From positions 1 through 64,000 of the forward strand of contig JACPWC010000001.1 of assembly GCA_016197225.1 (NCBI GenBank): a DNA stretch of 64,000 nucleotides, written 5' to 3'. Made by a program: the position numbers and the translations under genes. Under the pieces are notes generated by a model. The model was given only the letters and a program-made list of their open reading frames with translations. It did not search any database and was not told the DNA's origin. The DNA comes from Chloroflexota bacterium. Lineage in GTDB: Bacteria; Chloroflexota; Anaerolineae; Anaerolineales; VGOW01. Positions 28,024-39,961 of the stretch are shown here, in pieces (within the stretch, counting starts at the first letter, position 1; each line of letters starts with the position of its first letter).

Positions 28024-28599
28024 ATGACCGACAAAACCGCTCAATTCCTTCCCTTTCATGCCCTCAACGAGTTCATGCGCCACGATTACCGGCTGACGGT
28101 GATCCGCACGGCCCTGAACGCTCTGCCCGGTTTGCCCGGCCACTTTCGCCAGCCGATTGACAAGATGACCAAACAGGTAGTGCGCGTGCCGGGCTTTCGC
28201 AACGGGGCGCAAGCGCCGGCCTCGCTGAAAGTTGTGCCCGTCGCCGAAGCTTTTGGCAAAAGCCCGGAACTGGTGGCCGCCATTTTGGCGGCCTGGGCCG
28301 AGGCCAGGACGGATCTGCGCCAGCAGGTTTACGACTTGCTCAAGGGACGCGGCTGGGAAGTTCTGCCGCCGGAGGCCGACCGCGCGAAGTTGCCCGGCTT
28401 CCTCACCAAGTGGCCGAAGGGTGAAGACTTTGATTTGCTCAACAAAGCTTTTGCCGAAGCACACCCGGACTCTACAGCCACGACCGACGATGTGAGTTTG
28501 ATGGCCGTGTGGGTAAGCGGGCGTTTGCCGTTGGAAGCGGAAGAAGAGACAACGGATGAAACGGATAGAACGGATACAATGAACACAACGAATGAATAG
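28024..28599 (+). CDS. Protein of unknown function with a repeat-derived tail
   Basis: A 191-residue soluble protein that I do not recognise. It begins MTDKTAQFLPFHALNEFMRHDYRL and contains KVVPVAEAFGKSPELVAAILAAW and LKGRGWEVLPPEADRAKLPGF. The pattern is helical with no cysteines, membrane helices or motifs of known enzymes. The last 17 residues (about TTDETDRTDTMNTTNE) come from a repeat with AACGGAT units that also occurs between genes at 23044. The start is set by the -10 box described separately. It heads a plus-strand run with the DUF4236 and GGDEF genes. Confidence 0.7.
   Translation: MTDKTAQFLPFHALNEFMRHDYRLTVIRTALNALPGLPGHFRQPIDKMTKQVVRVPGFRNGAQAPASLKVVPVAEAFGKSPELVAAILAAWAEARTDLRQQVYDLLKGRGWEVLPPEADRAKLPGFLTKWPKGEDFDLLNKAFAEAHPDSTATTDDVSLMAVWVSGRLPLEAEEETTDETDRTDTMNTTNE
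28546..28599. repeat. GAGACAACGGA repeat forming the 3' end of a gene
   Basis: Tandem AACGGAT-like units run to the stop codon of the gene at 28024 and are translated as a Thr/Asp/Glu-rich tail. The first 11 bases match the intergenic repeat at 23044. Confidence 0.65.
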
Positions 28600-28614
28600 G
28601 CTGACAAACTAACC

Positions 28615-29670
28615 ATGTCCTTCCGACTCAACAAACGAATCAACATCGGCAAATTCTTGCGGCTCAACATCAGCAAGAGCGGGGTAAGCGTGAGCGCAGG
28701 CGTGCCGGGCGCGCGCGTCACCGCCGGGCCGGGCGGCAAGCGCCTCACGCTGGGCATCCCCGGAACCGGCATCAGCTACGTCAAGAAGCTCGACGAGCCG
28801 AAGAAAAAGAAGACGACGACTCGAACACCACGGGCGAAGGCCGCGCCGCCCGAACCCGAGCCGGAAGAATTTGCCCCGACTCCGGTCGCGCCGACTCCCG
28901 GCCCCTTTGCGCCCGCTGAAGAATTGGCCTTCGCGCAAGGTCTGGCCGACTATCAAACAGGGAAAGAGGCCGAGTCCCTTTCCCATTTTGTGGCGGCGGC
29001 CCCGTCCGAGCCGGGCGCGGCCATTCTGGCCTCCGCCATTTTGCTGGAGCAGAATCGAACGCCGGGTCTGGCCCAGGCCGAGTCGTTGCTGGAAGGCGTG
29101 TTGGAACGCGACGAGTCCTTGCCAACGCCGCTCATGGAAAAGTATGCGCTCGACGCGTCCCTCCAGGTCAACATCACACCGGGCGTTCAAGCCAACGTGC
29201 CGCTGGGCGGGTTGGCGGCGACGCTCTTGCTGGCCGAGGTCTATCAGGCGCGCAACAAACTCGACGAGGCGATGGACGTGCTGGAAGGCGTGCAGGATGT
29301 GGTGGCTGACCCGGCCCTCACGCTCTCCATTTGCGAGTTGTACGGCCTGCGCGAAATCTGGGACGGCATTGTGGAACGCGCCAGCCGGACGGCAGTGACT
29401 GACGACGTGACCTTTGAGACGATGATCTGGTACGGGCGGGCGATGCAGGGCAAGAGCCTGCACGAGGCGGCAGTCACCATCTTCACCGAACTACTCAAAA
29501 AGAAAAAAGATCGTCGCCCCAGTTTGCTGGCCGAAGCCACCTACTGGCGAGCGATTTCGTATGAGGCGCTTGGCAAGAAGAGTCAGGCCAATCGTGAATT
29601 CCAAAAAGTGTACGCCCTCTCGCCCAACTTGCGCGATGTGGCGGCGCGGATCAGCCCGGCCAACGTTTGA
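28615..29670 (+). CDS. DUF4236 protein with TPR-like C-terminal half
   Basis: A 351-residue protein. The first 60 residues match the DUF4236 pattern: SFRLNKRINIGKFLRLNISKSG, then a Gly/Arg-rich stretch ending GIPGTGISYVKKL. A basic Lys run and a Pro/Glu-rich linker (about 60-105) follow, then repeated helices with TPR-like spacing (AEELAFAQGLADYQTGKEAESLSHF, LLLAEVYQARNKLDEAMDVLEG, YEALGKKSQANREFQKVYAL). It is probably a scaffold or adaptor; no catalytic residues are seen. The gene lies 15 bases after its neighbour and 14 before the diguanylate cyclase gene, so the three look like an operon. Confidence 0.8.
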   Translation: MSFRLNKRINIGKFLRLNISKSGVSVSAGVPGARVTAGPGGKRLTLGIPGTGISYVKKLDEPKKKKTTTRTPRAKAAPPEPEPEEFAPTPVAPTPGPFAPAEELAFAQGLADYQTGKEAESLSHFVAAAPSEPGAAILASAILLEQNRTPGLAQAESLLEGVLERDESLPTPLMEKYALDASLQVNITPGVQANVPLGGLAATLLLAEVYQARNKLDEAMDVLEGVQDVVADPALTLSICELYGLREIWDGIVERASRTAVTDDVTFETMIWYGRAMQGKSLHEAAVTIFTELLKKKKDRRPSLLAEATYWRAISYEALGKKSQANREFQKVYALSPNLRDVAARISPANV

Positions 29671-29684
29671 GGTGAAGGGAGTCT

Positions 29685-30995
29685 ATGCCTGCTGTTTATT
29701 TTGCCATTGGCCTGCTCAACCTGATTCTGTCCATCGTCGTGGTCGGCGCGGTGGTCCGCTTCTGGTGGCGGCACCGCCACGAGGGGTTGAGCATTGGTTG
29801 GTGGTTGTTGGCGCTGGCCTTCGGCGCGTTCGCCGTATCTGAGACATTGGAGTTCCGCCGCCTCATTTCGGACGGCGAGGCCCTCAACAACCTGGAGCTG
29901 ACCTCCCGCTTCGTCTTCATGGGCATCTTGATCTACGGCCTCTCGCGCCTCTTCGACGACGTGCTGTCGGCCAAACAAAAATTGCTTGACGAGGCGCAAA
30001 ACACTATCCGCTTGCAGGCGGAGGCTATGCGCCAGGGCCAGGAACTGCAACTGCTTCACAACACTCTTCAATCCTTGATCGGCACGCTGGAATTGGAAAA
30101 AGTTTTGCAGGAACTCTGCCAGTCCACCCGCGATCTCATCGGCGCCGACAGCGTCTCGGTTCGCTTGCCCACGCCCATGGCCGACGGTTTCCGTTTTGTC
30201 GTTGATTTCGCCTCAGCCCTCAAATCCAAACCCAACCGCCTCGACCCGCGCATTGATGCCCTGTGCTGGAAAGTGGTGCAGGCCGGGCGACCGGCCATCA
30301 TCGAAGACGCCCCCAGCCACCCCATGTTCGGCCCCGAAGTGCCGCCCTGGCTCAAAGCCCTGGGCGCGTTTCCTCTGCGGCGCGGCCCGGAAGTGATTGG
30401 CGTGCTGACAACCGTGTTCGAGAAGCCGCGCCTGCTCACCGTCGCCGAGCAACGCCTGCTGGCGGCGCTGGCCGATCAGGCCGCCATTGCCGTGCATAAC
30501 GCCCAATTGCACGAGCGCGCCGAGCGCAACGCCCGCACCGACAGCCTCACCGGCCTGGCCAACCGCCGCCACTTCGACGAGATCCTCAACGCCGAAGTCC
30601 GCCGCGCCCAGCGCAACCAGACTCCGATTTCGCTGATGATGATTGACCTCGACGATTTCAAAGTCCACAACGACCGTTACGGTCACTTGGCCGGCGACGT
30701 GATCCTGCGCGCCTTCGCCGACCTGCTCCGGCAACAGGCGCGGGTGAGCGACCTGGTGGTGCGTTACGGCGGCGATGAGTTTGTGGTCGTCATGCCCGAA
30801 ACCAACACCGCCGAGGCCGAGCACGCCGCCAACCGGATTCGCGAAGCGGCCAGCCACTACAGCGTCGAATGGGACGGAGTCCACATTCCGATTCGGGCCA
30901 GTGTGGGTGTGGCCGGCTGGGAGCAGGGGCGCTTGCCGGAGCCGGAAGAACTGATCGAGGCCGCCGACGTGGCCTTGTACGCGCACAAAAATTGA
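29685..30995 (+). CDS. Membrane GAF-GGDEF diguanylate cyclase
   Basis: A 436-residue signalling protein that should make cyclic di-GMP from GTP. The N-terminal 100 residues hold about three membrane helices. A coiled-coil-like linker (LLDEAQNTIRLQAEAMRQGQEL) leads to a GAF domain of about 125-275 (LELEKVLQELCQSTRDLIGADSVS, then AALADQAAIAVHNAQLHERA). The catalytic domain reads TDSLTGLANRRHFDEIL and RYGGDEF, with GGDEF at 362-366. An intact RxxD inhibitory site lies five residues upstream (353-356), so product inhibition is expected. GGGAG precedes ATG 29685. The GAF ligand is unknown. Confidence 0.92.
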   Translation: MPAVYFAIGLLNLILSIVVVGAVVRFWWRHRHEGLSIGWWLLALAFGAFAVSETLEFRRLISDGEALNNLELTSRFVFMGILIYGLSRLFDDVLSAKQKLLDEAQNTIRLQAEAMRQGQELQLLHNTLQSLIGTLELEKVLQELCQSTRDLIGADSVSVRLPTPMADGFRFVVDFASALKSKPNRLDPRIDALCWKVVQAGRPAIIEDAPSHPMFGPEVPPWLKALGAFPLRRGPEVIGVLTTVFEKPRLLTVAEQRLLAALADQAAIAVHNAQLHERAERNARTDSLTGLANRRHFDEILNAEVRRAQRNQTPISLMMIDLDDFKVHNDRYGHLAGDVILRAFADLLRQQARVSDLVVRYGGDEFVVVMPETNTAEAEHAANRIREAASHYSVEWDGVHIPIRASVGVAGWEQGRLPEPEELIEAADVALYAHKN

Positions 30996-31005
30996 TGGAG
31001 TGGAA

Positions 31006-31560
31006 ATGCTATTGTGGGATATTTTTACCCTCTTCACCCGCGTGGCTCTGTTCTCGTGGGGCGGCGGCCCGGCCTCGCTGGCCCTCATGCAACGCGAAAC
31101 TACAGCCGCCGGTTGGGTGACATCGGCTGAATTTGCCGACGCAGTAGCCGTTGGCAACGCCCTACCTGGCCCGATTGCCCCCCAAGTCTCGGCCTACGTA
31201 GGCTACAAGCTGGCCGGAGTCGCCGGGGCAATCGCCGCGGCGGGGGGAACCGTTTTGCCCACTACCCTCCTGATGCTGATCATGGTCGTCTTCTTCTTCG
31301 GCATCAAAGACAGCCCGAATGTCAAAGCCATGCTCACCGCCGTCCGCCCGGTCGTCATCGGCCTGCTGGTGTGGACGGCCTACGACATGGCCGGCACCGT
31401 CTTTGGCGTCAAGAAGCTGGGCTGGGGCGTTGCCATGACTCAAGGCTGGGATAAGCTCATCATCGTGGCCGCTTCATTTGGCCTGCTCACTTTCACGACG
31501 ATCAACCCGGTCTTCATCATCCTCGGCGCGGCAGTGCTGGGGCTGGTTGTCTACAGATAG
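31006..31560 (+). CDS. Chromate transporter, single-domain (half-length) ChrA
   Basis: A 184-residue membrane protein with the CHR family marks: FTRVALFSWGGGPASLALMQRE, AVAVGNALPGPIAPQVSAYVGY (the LPGP signature) and about five to six helices. Half-size CHR proteins normally work as pairs encoded side by side. Only one is here, so it may form homodimers or have a partner elsewhere. Chromate may not be the physiological substrate. GGAG lies six bases before ATG 31006, preferred over the GTG at 31000. It follows the diguanylate cyclase gene by 10 bases. Confidence 0.85.
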   Translation: MLLWDIFTLFTRVALFSWGGGPASLALMQRETTAAGWVTSAEFADAVAVGNALPGPIAPQVSAYVGYKLAGVAGAIAAAGGTVLPTTLLMLIMVVFFFGIKDSPNVKAMLTAVRPVVIGLLVWTAYDMAGTVFGVKKLGWGVAMTQGWDKLIIVAASFGLLTFTTINPVFIILGAAVLGLVVYR

Positions 31561-31561
31561 C

Positions 31562-31620
31562 AACCACCGATTTCACGGATTACACTGATTACAATTCCCA
31601 ATCCGTGAAATCCGCGGTTA
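31562..31620. repeat. CCACCGATTTCACGGATT-type palindromic repeat
   Basis: The arms AACCACCGATTTCACGGATT and AATCCGTGAAATCCGCGGTT form an imperfect palindrome right after the ChrA stop. Related repeats lie at 52872 and 63793. Confidence 0.8.
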
Positions 31621-31637
31621 AAACCCAGGAGGTCGTT

Positions 31638-31760
31638 ATGGTAGTCACAGGAGGCGGTGGCGGAATCTCATTCCCGTTTGGCGGCGTTGCCGGGCTGTGC
31701 CTGGGAGCCTTGTTCATCCTGGCCGTCGTCTTTGCCGTCAAATACTTTTTGGACAATTGA
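31638..31760 (+). CDS. 40-residue single-pass membrane protein
   Basis: A small ORF of 40 codons: a Gly-rich start (VVTGGGGGISFPFGG), one membrane helix (LCLGALFILAVVFAVKYFL) and a short polar end. A strong Shine-Dalgarno (AGGAGG) sits five bases before ATG 31638, and the stop overlaps the next start (TGATG at 31758-31762). These two facts support a real gene despite its size. Function is unknown; it may be a membrane partner for the zinc protein translated right after it. Confidence 0.65.
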   Translation: MVVTGGGGGISFPFGGVAGLCLGALFILAVVFAVKYFLDN

Positions 31761-32146
31761 TGGCCCTGGCCGGCTCCCGCCATCTCATTATCGCCTGCGA
31801 CCGCTGTGGCCGTGCCGCCGCCGAGTTCTCGCTCCTGCCGGCTTCCGTCAAAGGCGAAGGCCTATGGCAAGATCGCGACCGGCTGGAGCGCACCGATTTT
31901 ATAGGCGCAGTGACCAAGTTCGGCGGCGCCGAGGAACTGACGGCGCTTTTCGAGGCCCTTCGAAGCGGTGATTACGAAGCCGCCTGCCGGTTCGATATTG
32001 ATTTTGTGGCCTTCCATTGCTGGTCGTGCGGGAAGAGTTATTGCGAAGCTTGCTGGCAGATCGGCCCGCCGGTGTTCGACGAGGGGTTTTACGATTACAC
32101 GCTGGGGACTTGCCCGGAAGGGCACGAGCAGACGGTGGATGATTGA
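31760..32146 (+). CDS. Zinc-binding protein of unknown function
   Basis: A 128-residue protein with three cysteine clusters: CDRCGR near the start, CWSCGKSYCEAC in the second half and TCPEGH near the end, likely holding two zinc ions. Between them is an acidic helical part (GGAEELTALFEALRSGDYEAA). ATG 31760 overlaps the stop of the 40-residue gene, so the two are translationally coupled. A longer frame from 31697 overlaps that gene and is not favoured. I know no function for this layout. Confidence 0.75.
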   Translation: MALAGSRHLIIACDRCGRAAAEFSLLPASVKGEGLWQDRDRLERTDFIGAVTKFGGAEELTALFEALRSGDYEAACRFDIDFVAFHCWSCGKSYCEACWQIGPPVFDEGFYDYTLGTCPEGHEQTVDD

Positions 32147-32152
32147 ACCAAT

Positions 32153-32572
32153 CTAAGCCGGCCCCGCCTGCGGCAGGTAGTTCTGCACCAGCCGTCCCAG
32201 CCGGTCGAGATCAAACGGCTTGAAGAGGTAGTCGTTGCACCCGGCCACCATCTCCGAACAACGCTCGCTCAGTCGGAGCGCGCCGGTGATGGCGATGACG
32301 GGCATGGTTTCGGTCTGCTTGCTGGCCCGTAAATGCCGGAGCGTGTCCAGGCCGTCCATGCCGGGCATGTCAAAGTCGAGCAGAATCAGCTCCGGCAGGC
32401 CGGTGTCGGCCAGTTGGACGCCCTGCCAGCCGTTTTCGGCAAAGCAAAAGACGAATTCCCCAAACCGGGCCAGGCACAATTCCACAATGCGCCTCAGGTT
32501 GGGGTCGTCGTCAATCACTAAAACCAGGTGCGGGGAAACCTTCTGGTTGTCGGGCTGATAATTCTCATTCAT
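32153..32572 (-). CDS. Stand-alone response regulator (receiver domain)
   Basis: A 139-residue single-domain receiver. It has the acidic pocket IDDDP near residue 20, the phospho-acceptor Asp in LILLDFDMPGMDGL (about residue 65), the Thr/Ser switch position in VIAITGA and the lysine in DYLFKPFDL. No output domain is attached, so it probably acts by protein contact, for example on a histidine kinase or a diguanylate cyclase. No kinase gene is nearby. The gene is convergent with the zinc protein at 32146. Confidence 0.92.
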   Translation of the reverse strand: MNENYQPDNQKVSPHLVLVIDDDPNLRRIVELCLARFGEFVFCFAENGWQGVQLADTGLPELILLDFDMPGMDGLDTLRHLRASKQTETMPVIAITGALRLSERCSEMVAGCNDYLFKPFDLDRLGRLVQNYLPQAGPA

Positions 32573-32619
32573 GGCTGGTTATAACTATATATCGCCTTTG
32601 GGCTGAAAAAGTTACGTTT

Positions 32620-32671
32620 TTAGCCAAAACAAAACCACCCTTCACTAATTGGCTCAAGTGAAGGGTGGTTG
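32620..32671 (-). terminator. Rho-independent terminator after rpoC
   Basis: The 14-bp stem AACCACCCTTCACT/AGTGAAGGGTGGTT (32633-32646 with 32657-32670) is followed on the minus strand by TTTTGTTTTGG. It lies 15 bases beyond the rpoC stop. Confidence 0.92.
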
Positions 32672-32685
32672 TCGTTAGAGTTGCC

Positions 32686-36927
<4,242 letters not shown>

Positions 36928-36997
36928 TAGAGGCCTCCAGGAAAAATGATCTAAACGCTATTTATCGAACATTCGTGCTATACCTGAGACAAAGCAA

Positions 36998-37033
36998 AAC
37001 GAGCGCATCGAGTTTATTTTTCTCGAAGCGCTC
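36998..37033 (-). promoter_or_regulatory. Hairpin in the rpoC leader
   Basis: The inverted repeat GAGCGCTTCGAG/CTCGATGCGCTC lies in the 125-nt leader between the predicted start of transcription and rpoC. A broken U-rich stretch (CGTTTTGCTTTG) follows, so it could attenuate or stabilise the rpoC message. Confidence 0.5.
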
Positions 37034-37060
37034 TATGTGCTGGGGAATAAGGTTGACTGA

Positions 37061-37088
37061 ATTTTAATCGCAAACGCCCGAATGTCAA
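37061..37088 (-). promoter_or_regulatory. Sigma-70-type promoter of rpoC
   Basis: A consensus -35 box TTGACA (37083-37088) is followed after 16 bp by TAAAAT (37061-37066) on the minus strand. It lies between rimM and rpoC and gives rpoC its own transcription start. Confidence 0.75.
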
Positions 37089-37118
37089 TAGACGATTTCT
37101 ATTAAGGTTTGATAAGAA

Positions 37119-37670
37119 CTACCGCAAGCCTTCCATCAAGTGAACCATTATTTGCCCGGATTCAATCTTGAGAATGACCGACTTGATGGCAGGAAGCAAA
37201 AGCTCGCCGTCCGGCCCGTTCACGACATACACATCGTTGGCCCCGGTCTCCAAAATTTCGGTGACCATCCCCAGCGCCTCGCCCTCATCGGTGACAACTT
37301 TCAGGCCAATGATCTGATGGTGATAATACTCGCCCGGTTTGAGCGGGGCGGCGTCGGTAATGGCGACAAAGATGATCTCGCCCCGGAGCGATTCGGCGGT
37401 AGCGCGATCATCGTAGCCGCCGACCTTGATCAACAGTTGACTCCGGTGAAGCCGACTCTTTTCCAGGCGCAGAGGAGTGTGAGTTTCGCCGACATACACC
37501 GTTTCCACCTCGGCCAGGTGGGTCGGCGAGTCGGTGTGAACTTCAAGCAGAAGCTCGCCGCGAACGCCGTGCGGGCGAAGCACCTTGCCAACGGCCAGAA
37601 AGCGCGGTTGAGCAGTCGAGGCTTTGCTTTTATTTCGTCGCCGGGTTGGGCGATGATCCGTCGAGGTCAC
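37119..37670 (-). CDS. rimM: Ribosome maturation factor RimM
   Basis: Binds S19 and helps mature the 30S subunit. The 183-residue protein has a basic N-terminal extension, then the RimM domain (FLAVGKVLRPHGVRGELLLEVHTD, VGGYDDRATAESLRG) and the PRC-barrel part (YYHHQIIGLKVVTDEG, NDVYVVNGPDGELLLPAI, VHLMEGL). GTG 37670 overlaps the khpA stop (GTGA), so translation is coupled. The usual next genes trmD and rplS are absent; rpoC follows instead. Confidence 0.93.
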   Translation of the reverse strand: MTSTDHRPTRRRNKSKASTAQPRFLAVGKVLRPHGVRGELLLEVHTDSPTHLAEVETVYVGETHTPLRLEKSRLHRSQLLIKVGGYDDRATAESLRGEIIFVAITDAAPLKPGEYYHHQIIGLKVVTDEGEALGMVTEILETGANDVYVVNGPDGELLLPAIKSVILKIESGQIMVHLMEGLR

Positions 37671-37894
37671 TCGATTTCAAGCTGAACACGTTGCCGGTCG
37701 CGGGCGGCGGCAGTGCGCACCAGCGTCCGGATGGCATTGGCTACTTTGCCGCCTTTGCCGATAATGCGGCCCATGTCCTCTTCGGCCACGTGCAGTTGAA
37801 TGATGACCTGCCCGCCTTCGTCAAATTCTTTCACTTTGACCTGATCGGGGTGATCGGCTAGCGAGCGAGCAATGTAGATGACGAGGTCTTTCAT
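37667..37894 (-). CDS. khpA: KH-domain RNA-binding protein KhpA
   Basis: A 75-residue single KH domain protein with the GRIIGKGGKVANAIRTLV signature. In other bacteria it binds RNA, often with KhpB, and affects cell growth. Its place between rpsP and rimM is the conserved one. A palindromic repeat (37897-37968) ends two bases before ATG 37894, so no Shine-Dalgarno remains. Translation may depend on the repeat hairpin or on coupling. Confidence 0.93.
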   Translation of the reverse strand: MKDLVIYIARSLADHPDQVKVKEFDEGGQVIIQLHVAEEDMGRIIGKGGKVANAIRTLVRTAAARDRQRVQLEIE

Positions 37895-37896
37895 AA

Positions 37897-37968
37897 GACA
37901 GTGAACAGCAGGCAGTGGGCAGTAGGCAGTTGACGCTTGCCTGCCTTCTGCTCACTGCCTGCCGCCTT
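37897..37968. repeat. CAGTGAACAGCAGGCAGT-type inverted repeat
   Basis: The arms run 37897-37933 and 37938-37968 and fill the gap between rpsP and khpA. The same class occurs at 1523 and 10919. Confidence 0.75.
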
Positions 37969-37973
37969 AAAAA

Positions 37974-38390
37974 CTAACTGGCTGTTGCCGCCGCTTCCTT
38001 GGCTTTAGCCTTCTTGGACTTGCCCTTCGAAGCCTGGCCGGTGTTCTCGTCGCGGCGGGTCTTCATATTCACAGTCCGGGCCGCCGCGGCGGCCTCGGCC
38101 TCAGCCACCAGCATCTCCAGCGCTTCGCCTTTGCGAAGCCGGGCCAGCCGATCCAACGTGCCGCTGTTTTTGAATATGCGGGCCACCGGTTCGGAAGGTT
38201 GGGCGCCATTCTTGAGGTGGTGCAGGGCGCGGGCCTCATTCACTTTGATGTAGGCCGGGTTGGTGCGCGGATTGTACTCGCCCACCACTTCCAGAAATCG
38301 GCCATCGCGGGGGTGCTCCTGCTCGGCCACCACCAGCCGGTAAACGGGCTGGGCTTTCGCGCCTTCACGGCGCAATCGGATACGAAGCAT
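37974..38390 (-). CDS. rpsP: 30S ribosomal protein S16 with long C-terminal tail
   Basis: The start is ATG 38390 (MLRIRLRREGAKAQPVYRLVVAEQ), preceded by GAGGAG; the longer frame from 38564 overlaps ffh and is rejected. The first 85 residues are ordinary bS16 (YNPRTNPAYIKVNEARALHHLKNGAQPSEPV). About 50 more residues follow, with an Ala/Glu-rich helix (VAEAEAAAAARTVNM) and a Lys/Ala tail (KGKSKKAKAKEAAATAS). The tail could contact rRNA. It lies in the conserved order ffh-rpsP-khpA-rimM. Confidence 0.95.
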   Translation of the reverse strand: MLRIRLRREGAKAQPVYRLVVAEQEHPRDGRFLEVVGEYNPRTNPAYIKVNEARALHHLKNGAQPSEPVARIFKNSGTLDRLARLRKGEALEMLVAEAEAAAAARTVNMKTRRDENTGQASKGKSKKAKAKEAAATAS

Positions 38391-38511
38391 GTTGTCGAAC
38401 TCCTCTTGTTCTAAATCGTTGACGGTTGCCCAGTCGTCGCCGTTTGCGGGCACTCTCCCGGAGAGTCGGCTGAAGGGAGCCGCGGGAGGTTGCCGGCAAG
38501 GGCGACATGAG

Positions 38512-39837
38512 CTAACGGAAATTTCTAAATAAGTCTTGCAGGCCCCGGCCTTTGTTCCGGCCAAGTTGTTTCATCATTTTCTGCATGTCGCGGAACTGCT
38601 TGACCAGCTGGTTGATCTCCTGCACCGATGTGCCCGACCCGGCGGCCACGCGCCGCTTGCGGCTGGCGTTGAGCACTTGCGGGTTATAACGCTCGTGAGG
38701 CGTCATCGAGTTGATGATGGCCTCGGTGCGGTTGAGACTGCGATCCAGGTCTTGCTGATCAATTTGGCCCGCCATCTTGTTCATGCCGGGAACCATCTCC
38801 AGCACTTGCCCCAGCGGCCCCATCTTCTTGATCTGCTTCATCTGGTCGCGGAAATCTTCCAGCGTAAACTCGCCGGAAGTTAGTTTCTCTTGCGCCTTCA
38901 ACGCCTCCTGGGCATCGAAGACCGTCTGGGCTTTTTCGATCAGGCCCAGCATGTCGCCCATGCCCAGGATGCGCCCGCTCAGCCGATCCGGCGCGAAGAC
39001 TTCGATGCCGTCTATCTTCTCGCTTGTGCCCAGGAACTTGATCGGCACGCCTGTCACCGAGCGCATGGAAATGGCCGCGCCGCCGCGCGCGTCACCGTCC
39101 ACTTTCGTCAGGATCAGGCCAGTGAGACCAAGCTTCTTGTTGAAGCCGTCGGCGATGCGAACCGCTTCCTGGCCGGTCATTGAGTCGGCCACCAGCAGAA
39201 CTTCGCCGGGCGTCGTTCGCTCTTTGACAGCCAGCACTTCGGACATCATCATCGTGTCAATCTGCAAACGTCCGGCAGTGTCGAGGATGACAACCGTATA
39301 GCCGATATCGCCGGCGTGCTTGACGGCTTTGGCGCACAGGTCAGCGGGCATGTCCGGCCCGCTGAACACCGGCACGTCAATCTGTGTGCCGAGAGTCTTC
39401 AATTGTTCTGCCGCCGCCGGGCGGTACGGATCAGCGGCGACGAGCAAGGGCTTTTGGCCTTGAGTCCGCAGCCAGCGGGCCAGCTTGGCGGCCATCGTCG
39501 TCTTGCCTGCGCCCTGCAAACCCACCAGCATGATCACCCGCGGCGGCTGGCCGCTCAGGTTCAGCTTACCCGGCTCGCCCAGCGTAGCGATCAATTCTTC
39601 GTGAACGATCTTGATCACCTGCTGGCCGGGGTTTAAGGCCCGCGACACTTCGGCGCCAATCGAGCGCTCGCGCACCCGCGCCAAAAATTCTTTGACGACG
39701 GTAAAGTTAACGTCGGCTTCGAGCAGGGCCAGGCGCACTTCGCGCAAGGCGGCATCCACGTCGGCCTCGCTTAGTTTGCCGCGCCGGGTGATTTCCTTGA
39801 AAACGTTTTGTAGCTTGTCGCTAAGGTTTTTGAACAT
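38512..39837 (-). CDS. ffh: Signal recognition particle protein Ffh
   Basis: The GTPase of the signal recognition particle, 441 residues. Marks are GLQGAGKTTMAAKLA (P-loop), ADPYRPAAAEQL, LDTAGRLQID and LTKVDGDARGGAA, then the methionine-rich M domain (MKQIKKMGPLGQVLEMVPGM, SRKRRVAAGSG). ATG 39837 is preferred to TTG 39849. No strong Shine-Dalgarno is present; a perfect 8-bp GC hairpin (39853-39873) lies just upstream. Confidence 0.97.
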   Translation of the reverse strand: MFKNLSDKLQNVFKEITRRGKLSEADVDAALREVRLALLEADVNFTVVKEFLARVRERSIGAEVSRALNPGQQVIKIVHEELIATLGEPGKLNLSGQPPRVIMLVGLQGAGKTTMAAKLARWLRTQGQKPLLVAADPYRPAAAEQLKTLGTQIDVPVFSGPDMPADLCAKAVKHAGDIGYTVVILDTAGRLQIDTMMMSEVLAVKERTTPGEVLLVADSMTGQEAVRIADGFNKKLGLTGLILTKVDGDARGGAAISMRSVTGVPIKFLGTSEKIDGIEVFAPDRLSGRILGMGDMLGLIEKAQTVFDAQEALKAQEKLTSGEFTLEDFRDQMKQIKKMGPLGQVLEMVPGMNKMAGQIDQQDLDRSLNRTEAIINSMTPHERYNPQVLNASRKRRVAAGSGTSVQEINQLVKQFRDMQKMMKQLGRNKGRGLQDLFRNFR

Positions 39838-39852
39838 CAGGTGACACAATGC

Positions 39853-39873
39853 GACGGGGCAAATGGCCCCGTC
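39853..39873. promoter_or_regulatory. GC-rich hairpin in front of ffh
   Basis: GACGGGGC/GCCCCGTC with a 5-base loop lies 16 bases upstream of the ffh ATG. It has no U-tract and may affect translation or mRNA stability. Confidence 0.35.
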
Positions 39874-39936
39874 AGCGGAACGGCATTGTAACGCGGGCTA
39901 AATCATCCGTCAAGCGGCGCGCCGGGTTTTTTAGCA

Positions 39937-39942
39937 TATAAT
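39937..39942 (+). promoter_or_regulatory. -10 box upstream of the GDSL gene
   Basis: TATAAT lies 19 nt before ATG 39962, giving a short leader that contains the GGAGG ribosome-binding site. Confidence 0.5.
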
Positions 39943-39961
39943 CCGGCTTCGGAGGATGGCG

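Noticed and set aside
28609-29463. A 284-codon minus-strand frame
   Set aside because: It is antisense to the DUF4236 gene, which has a recognisable N-terminal domain and TPR-like pattern.
31697-31759. Upstream start for the zinc protein at 31697
   Set aside because: It would overlap the 40-residue gene and has no Shine-Dalgarno; ATG 31760 is coupled by TGATG.
37974-38564. A longer S16 start at 38564
   Set aside because: It overlaps the end of ffh and adds residues unlike any S16; ATG 38390 has a good Shine-Dalgarno and the normal S16 N-terminus.
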